Below, in pieces: positions 5,930 through 7,414 of a stretch of DNA of 7,414 nt. The translations under genes and the position numbers were made by a program. Each line of letters opens with the position of its first letter. The first letter of the stretch is position 1. The DNA is taken from assembly GCA_910586105.1 (NCBI GenBank), contig CAJUGU010000153.1:1-7414 (forward strand). The letters run 5' to 3'. The notes under the pieces were generated by a model. The model saw nothing but the letters and a program-made list of their open reading frames with translations. It ran no database searches and was not told the DNA's origin. This DNA is from an uncultured Eubacteriales bacterium. Lineage in GTDB: Bacteria; Bacillota; Clostridia; Oscillospirales; Butyricicoccaceae.

Positions 5930-6433
5930 GTGAAGAAGGCAATTTATATCATCAATGGCACCGGCGGAGCGGGAAAAGATACGGTTTGTGAGATGGCGGC
6001 AAAGGTCTGCCGGGTGCGGAATGTTTCATCGATCGCGCCGATCGTGGAGATCGCGCGCTTTGCCGGCTGGGACGGCGTAAAGACGAAGGAAGCCCGCCGC
6101 CTGTTATCGCGCCTGAAAGCGGCGTTCACCGAATATAACGATTTGTCGCACCGATATTGTATGCAGCAGGCGGAGTCGTTTTTGGCGGGGGAGGAACAGT
6201 TGCTGTTCCTGCATGTGCGCGAGCCGGAGGAGATCGAACGGTTAAAAAAGGAGCTGGGGCCGATCTGTCGAACGTTGTTAGTGCGGCGTCCGGGGATCAG
6301 CGGGCAGCGGCTGGGGAACCGCTCCGACGACGAGGTGGAAGACTATCCCTATGACAGCATTTTGGAAAACGATACGGATCTGGAAGGGTTAGCGCGGAAG
6401 GTGGAAAAATTTTTTGCCGAATTCAAGGAATGA
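5930..6433 (+). CDS. small P-loop NTPase, nucleotide (dNMP-like) kinase family
   Basis: This encodes 167 residues from GTG 5930 (176 if ATG 5903 is used). It opens with strand KKAIYII and the Walker A loop NGTGGAGKDTV (9-19; Lys16, Thr18), the GxxGxGKDT form seen in deoxynucleotide monophosphate kinases and related small kinases. A conserved-looking block follows: VSSIAPIVEIARFAGWDG (32-49), KEARRLLSRLKAAFTEYND (53-71), then a Walker-B-like strand LLFLHVREPEEIERL (91-105). The C-terminus carries TLLVRR (115-120) and ILENDTDLEGL (154-164). This pattern recurs in unnamed clostridial proteins; a phosphotransfer role on a small nucleotide is inferred from the fold, and the substrate is unknown. 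It follows a terminator, so it should have its own promoter, but I found none that is convincing in 5876-5911. Its stop codon lies 3 bases before the -35 of the tRNA promoter. Confidence 0.8.
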   Translation: MKKAIYIINGTGGAGKDTVCEMAAKVCRVRNVSSIAPIVEIARFAGWDGVKTKEARRLLSRLKAAFTEYNDLSHRYCMQQAESFLAGEEQLLFLHVREPEEIERLKKELGPICRTLLVRRPGISGQRLGNRSDDEVEDYPYDSILENDTDLEGLARKVEKFFAEFKE

Positions 6434-6436
6434 GGC

Positions 6437-6465
6437 TTGACAAAAACGGCATACTATGGTATTCT
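6437..6465 (+). promoter_or_regulatory. sigma-A promoter of the tRNA-Pro gene
   Basis: A perfect TTGACA (6437-6442), an exact 17-base spacer, and TATTCT (6460-6465) with an extended TG at 6457-6458. The predicted start near 6472 leaves a short 5' leader containing a small hairpin (CTGAC 6477-6481 with GTCAG 6490-6494) before the mature tRNA at 6501. Confidence 0.8.
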
Positions 6466-6500
6466 AATATGGCTGGCTGACGGAAAACAGTCAGACAAAT

Positions 6501-6576
6501 CCGGGTGTAGCGCAGCTGGTAGCGTGCTTGACTGGGGGTCAAGAGGCCGCAGGTTCAAGTCCTGTCACTCGGACCA
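6501..6576 (+). tRNA. tRNA-Pro(GGG): tRNA-Pro (anticodon GGG)
   Basis: A full cloverleaf of 76 bases. The acceptor stem CCGGGTG pairs with CACTCGG (one G-U at 4-69), with discriminator A and an encoded CCA (6574-6576). The D arm GCGC/GCGT encloses AGCTGGTA. The anticodon stem CTTGA/TCAAG encloses loop CTGGGGG, so bases 34-36 are GGG and base 37 is G, as expected for a TrmD-methylated proline tRNA. The T arm GCAGG/CCTGT encloses TTCAAGT. C1-G72 with A73 fits bacterial proline tRNAs. Confidence 0.97.
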
Positions 6577-6578
6577 TC

Positions 6579-6630
6579 TAAGGACGGTTATTCTGATACA
6601 ACGAGTATCGGGATAACCGTCCTTAATTTT
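6579..6630 (+). terminator. long-stem intrinsic terminator of the tRNA gene
   Basis: About 21 consecutive base pairs (6579-6599 with 6605-6625, two of them G-U) enclose the loop AACGA and are followed by ATTTT. It starts 3 bases after the CCA end, so it should end the tRNA transcript. The length is unusual for a tRNA terminator. Confidence 0.85.
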
Positions 6631-6635
6631 GCCCA

Positions 6636-6658
6636 AAAGCGCCGAAAATGGCCGCTTT
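6636..6658 (+). repeat. small stem-loop between two terminators
   Basis: AAAGCG (6636-6641) and CC (6642-6643) pair with GG (6650-6651) and CGCTTT (6653-6658), with a bulged C at 6652 and loop GAAAAT. It lies between the tRNA terminator and the hairpin at 6674-6725. Role unknown. Confidence 0.35.
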
Positions 6659-6673
6659 ATTAACACTTTTAAG

Positions 6674-6725
6674 AAAAGGCCCACCGCTGGCTGGATAAAT
6701 TTCCAGACCAGCGGTGGGCCTTTTT
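6674..6725. terminator. strong bidirectional terminator-type hairpin
   Basis: A 13-bp GC-rich stem (6678-6690 with 6708-6720) continues into CTGG (6691-6694) paired with CCAG (6703-6706), with one bulged A (6707). It is flanked by AAAA on the left and TTTTT on the right, so it can terminate in both directions. It lies about 50 bases after the tRNA terminator and 31 bases before the small ORF at 6757. No gene that it would need to terminate is visible on its left side. Confidence 0.75.
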
Positions 6726-6752
6726 GCATTTCTGGGGCTTTAGAGAGGGGGC

Positions 6753-6796
6753 TATCGTGGATTTATTGGTTATCGTGCTTTTATTGGAGCTATCGT
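6753..6796. repeat. short direct repeats within the candidate small ORF
   Basis: TATCGT occurs at 6753, 6771 and 6791, and TTTATTGG occurs at 6762-6769 and 6780-6787, making an imperfect unit of 18-20 bases. Two full units and a partial third are present. Confidence 0.5.
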
Positions 6797-6861
6797 TAAA
6801 CCTCATACACAGAAAACATCCCTGGCCCCGCTGTAAAGCGCGAGGCCAGGGATGTTTTTAG
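6757..6861 (+). CDS. candidate small hydrophobic peptide, type I toxin-like
   Basis: This 34-codon frame starts at GTG 6757, with GAGAGGGGG (6743-6751) ending 5 bases upstream, and stops at TAG 6859-6861. The product begins with a strongly hydrophobic stretch (MDLLVIVLLLELSLNLI, residues 1-17) followed by a basic, Cys-containing tail (HRKHPWPRCKARGQGCF). One short membrane helix with a positive tail, a hairpin upstream (6674-6725), internal direct repeats and an ORF that runs into its own terminator stem are features of type I toxins such as Fst and Ldr. No sequence match to a named toxin is claimed. The last 12 or so codons are also the terminator 6813-6858, so the tail may only reflect the hairpin. 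It overlaps the 3' end of the convergent hsp20 gene by 4 bases. I found no clear promoter. Confidence 0.35.
   Translation: MDLLVIVLLLELSLNLIHRKHPWPRCKARGQGCF
6813..6858. terminator. bidirectional terminator shared by hsp20 and the small ORF
   Basis: AAAACATCCCTGGCC (6813-6827) pairs perfectly with GGCCAGGGATGTTTT (6844-6858). An inner stem CGCT/AGCG (6829-6832, 6837-6840) is closed by the GNRA tetraloop GTAA. T-runs occur in both directions (TTTTT to the right; TTTTCT on the minus strand). It touches the hsp20 stop codon (TAA, minus, 6860-6858) and should terminate hsp20 transcription. Confidence 0.8.
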
Positions 6862-7277
6862 CCCTCAATGGCAATCAGATTCTTCTGCTCCACCTGAACC
6901 ACCTGGCTCACTTTGGAGATGAACAGACGCAGGATTCCGTCCTCAAACTTGGCATGGATGTCCTCCTGCTTGACCTTATCCCCCACATAGAAGCTGCGGC
7001 GGCAGGAGCCGATGAAACGCTCTCGGCGCAGATAACGCTCGTTCTGGACGCTGTCGTTGTGCGTCTGCTCTACGGTCGCGCTGATGCAGAGGTAGCCGTC
7101 CTTCAGTTCGGCGGCGAGGTTTTCCTTGTGGACGCCGGGCAGGTCGATGTCCAGCTCGTAACCCTCGTCGCTCTCCTTGATGTCTGTGTTCATCATGCCG
7201 CGCAGGGTATTTGCGGTGAACGCAGATTCGGCCAGCTCATCAAACATATTCTTTGCCATGAGGTAGGGGGTCAACAT
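6858..7277 (-). CDS. hsp20: Hsp20/alpha-crystallin small heat shock protein
   Basis: This encodes 139 residues. ATG 7277 has AAGGAG on the minus strand (7292-7287) 9 bases upstream; a nearer ATG at 7284 is out of frame. It is an ATP-independent holdase that binds unfolding proteins in the cytoplasm. After a short N-terminal arm (1-29), the alpha-crystallin domain (about 30-121) shows TDIKESDEGYELDIDLPGV (31-49), LKDGYLCISA (58-67), ERYLRRERFIGSCRRSFYVG (80-99) and FEDGILRLFI (111-120). The C-terminus ends in LIAIEG, containing the I-x-I motif (135-137) that docks neighbouring subunits. The usual Pro-Lys after the last strand is Ser-Lys here (121-122). The N-terminal arm is shorter than in many clostridial homologues I recall. 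It converges on the hairpin at 6813-6858. Only 37 bases separate its start from a tandem repeat, so its native promoter may have been displaced. No CIRCE element is present. Confidence 0.93.
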   Translation of the reverse strand: MLTPYLMAKNMFDELAESAFTANTLRGMMNTDIKESDEGYELDIDLPGVHKENLAAELKDGYLCISATVEQTHNDSVQNERYLRRERFIGSCRRSFYVGDKVKQEDIHAKFEDGILRLFISKVSQVVQVEQKNLIAIEG

Positions 7278-7314
7278 AAATCATTACTCCTTTCAAGTCT
7301 GCGGCTATCTCGCC

Positions 7315-7408
7315 GTGATGTTGTACCATTTTAGTTGACACCTCATACGCAAGGATTTGATGTGATGTTGTACCATTTTAGTTGACACCTCATACGCAAG
7401 GATTTGAT
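7315..7408. repeat. two identical 47-bp tandem repeats at the window edge
   Basis: Units at 7315-7361 and 7362-7408 are identical over 47 bases. Each begins GTGATGTTGTACCATTTTAG and contains TTGACA (7335-7340 and 7382-7387). After the second unit the next two bases (GT) fit a third copy, then the sequence diverges (ATAA) as the window ends. The period is not a multiple of three and no gene crosses it. Confidence 0.9.
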
Positions 7409-7414
7409 GTATAA
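7316..7414. mobile_element. possible left end of an insertion sequence (IS21-like), incomplete
   Basis: The repeat unit reads TGATGTTGTACC...TAGTTGACACC. Some IS families, notably IS21, begin with 5'-TG and carry several internal copies of a terminal repeat before the transposase operon. The TG at 7316, the two spaced copies and the intergenic position just upstream of hsp20 fit that pattern. No transposase is inside the window, so this is inference from repeat architecture alone. Confidence 0.35.
7320..7328 (-). promoter_or_regulatory. possible outward extended -10 driving hsp20
   Basis: On the minus strand the repeat copy nearest hsp20 contains TGGTACAAC, an extended -10 (TGn plus TACAAC, four of six matches). 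A start near 7313 would lie about 36 bases before the hsp20 ATG. There is no -35 at the correct distance, and no other promoter is apparent upstream of hsp20 within the window. Confidence 0.25.

Noticed and set aside
6669..6806. 45-codon minus-strand frame opposite the candidate small peptide, rich in Asn/Ser/Thr/Lys
   Set aside because: It has no Shine-Dalgarno upstream of its ATG, and half of it is the hairpin at 6674-6725. More likely an antisense reading of the repeats, though an antisense RNA there remains possible.
6798..6810. ACCTCATAC shared with the 47-bp repeats at 7315-7408
   Set aside because: Only nine bases match and the flanks differ, so it is not evidence for another copy of the repeat or an IS remnant.
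7315..7408. CRISPR array
   Set aside because: The two 47-bp units are directly adjacent and identical throughout, so there are no spacers, and no cas gene is present.

Overview
The window reads as a chromosomal segment of a GC-rich, Gram-positive-type anaerobe of the class Clostridia, most like the gut Oscillospiraceae/Ruminococcaceae group. The support is indirect: strong AGGAGG-like ribosome binding sites, TTG and GTG starts, sigma-A promoters with extended -10 boxes (TGnTATAAT), a class A penicillin-binding protein with the Cys-containing, Pro/Gly/Asp-rich tail common in Clostridia, a YpsA-like SLOG protein, an Isf-like flavoprotein and a clostridial-type Hsp20. No species can be named from this sequence.

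Layout. Positions 1-82 hold a GC-rich hairpin repeat. A small membrane-anchored protein (86-415, minus) diverges from a long-leader transcription unit for a bifunctional peptidoglycan synthase (864-3413, plus). That gene ends at a clear intrinsic terminator (3433-3469). A new promoter then drives a SLOG/DUF1273 protein (3586-4101). It is followed by a YihY/BrkB membrane protein (4171-5034), which may have its own promoter, and an iron-sulfur-flavoprotein-like reductase (5157-5789) that ends in tandem hairpins. A small P-loop nucleotide-kinase-like protein (5930-6433) follows, then a tRNA-Pro(GGG) (6501-6576) with a near-consensus promoter and a very long terminator hairpin.

From the tRNA rightward the character changes. 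Within about 280 bases there are four stem-loops (6579-6630, 6636-6658, 6674-6725, 6813-6858). Between the last two lies a 34-codon reading frame (6757-6861) with its own Shine-Dalgarno sequence. It encodes a hydrophobic helix followed by a basic tail, contains short direct repeats, and runs into the terminator it shares with the convergent hsp20 gene (6858-7277, minus). This resembles the layout of a type I toxin locus, but that is inference. Just upstream of hsp20 the window ends in two identical 47-bp tandem units (7315-7408), which look like the internally repeated end of an insertion sequence continuing outside the window.

The genes up to 6433 are housekeeping-like: cell wall synthesis, membrane, redox and nucleotide metabolism. 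The adjacency of a class A PBP and a YpsA-like protein echoes the ponA-ypsA-gpsB neighbourhood of Bacillus and may be functional. No CRISPR array, integrase, transposase ORF or defence system is visible. The least explained parts are the hairpin/small-ORF cassette after the tRNA, the 47-bp repeats, and the structured leader of the PBP gene.
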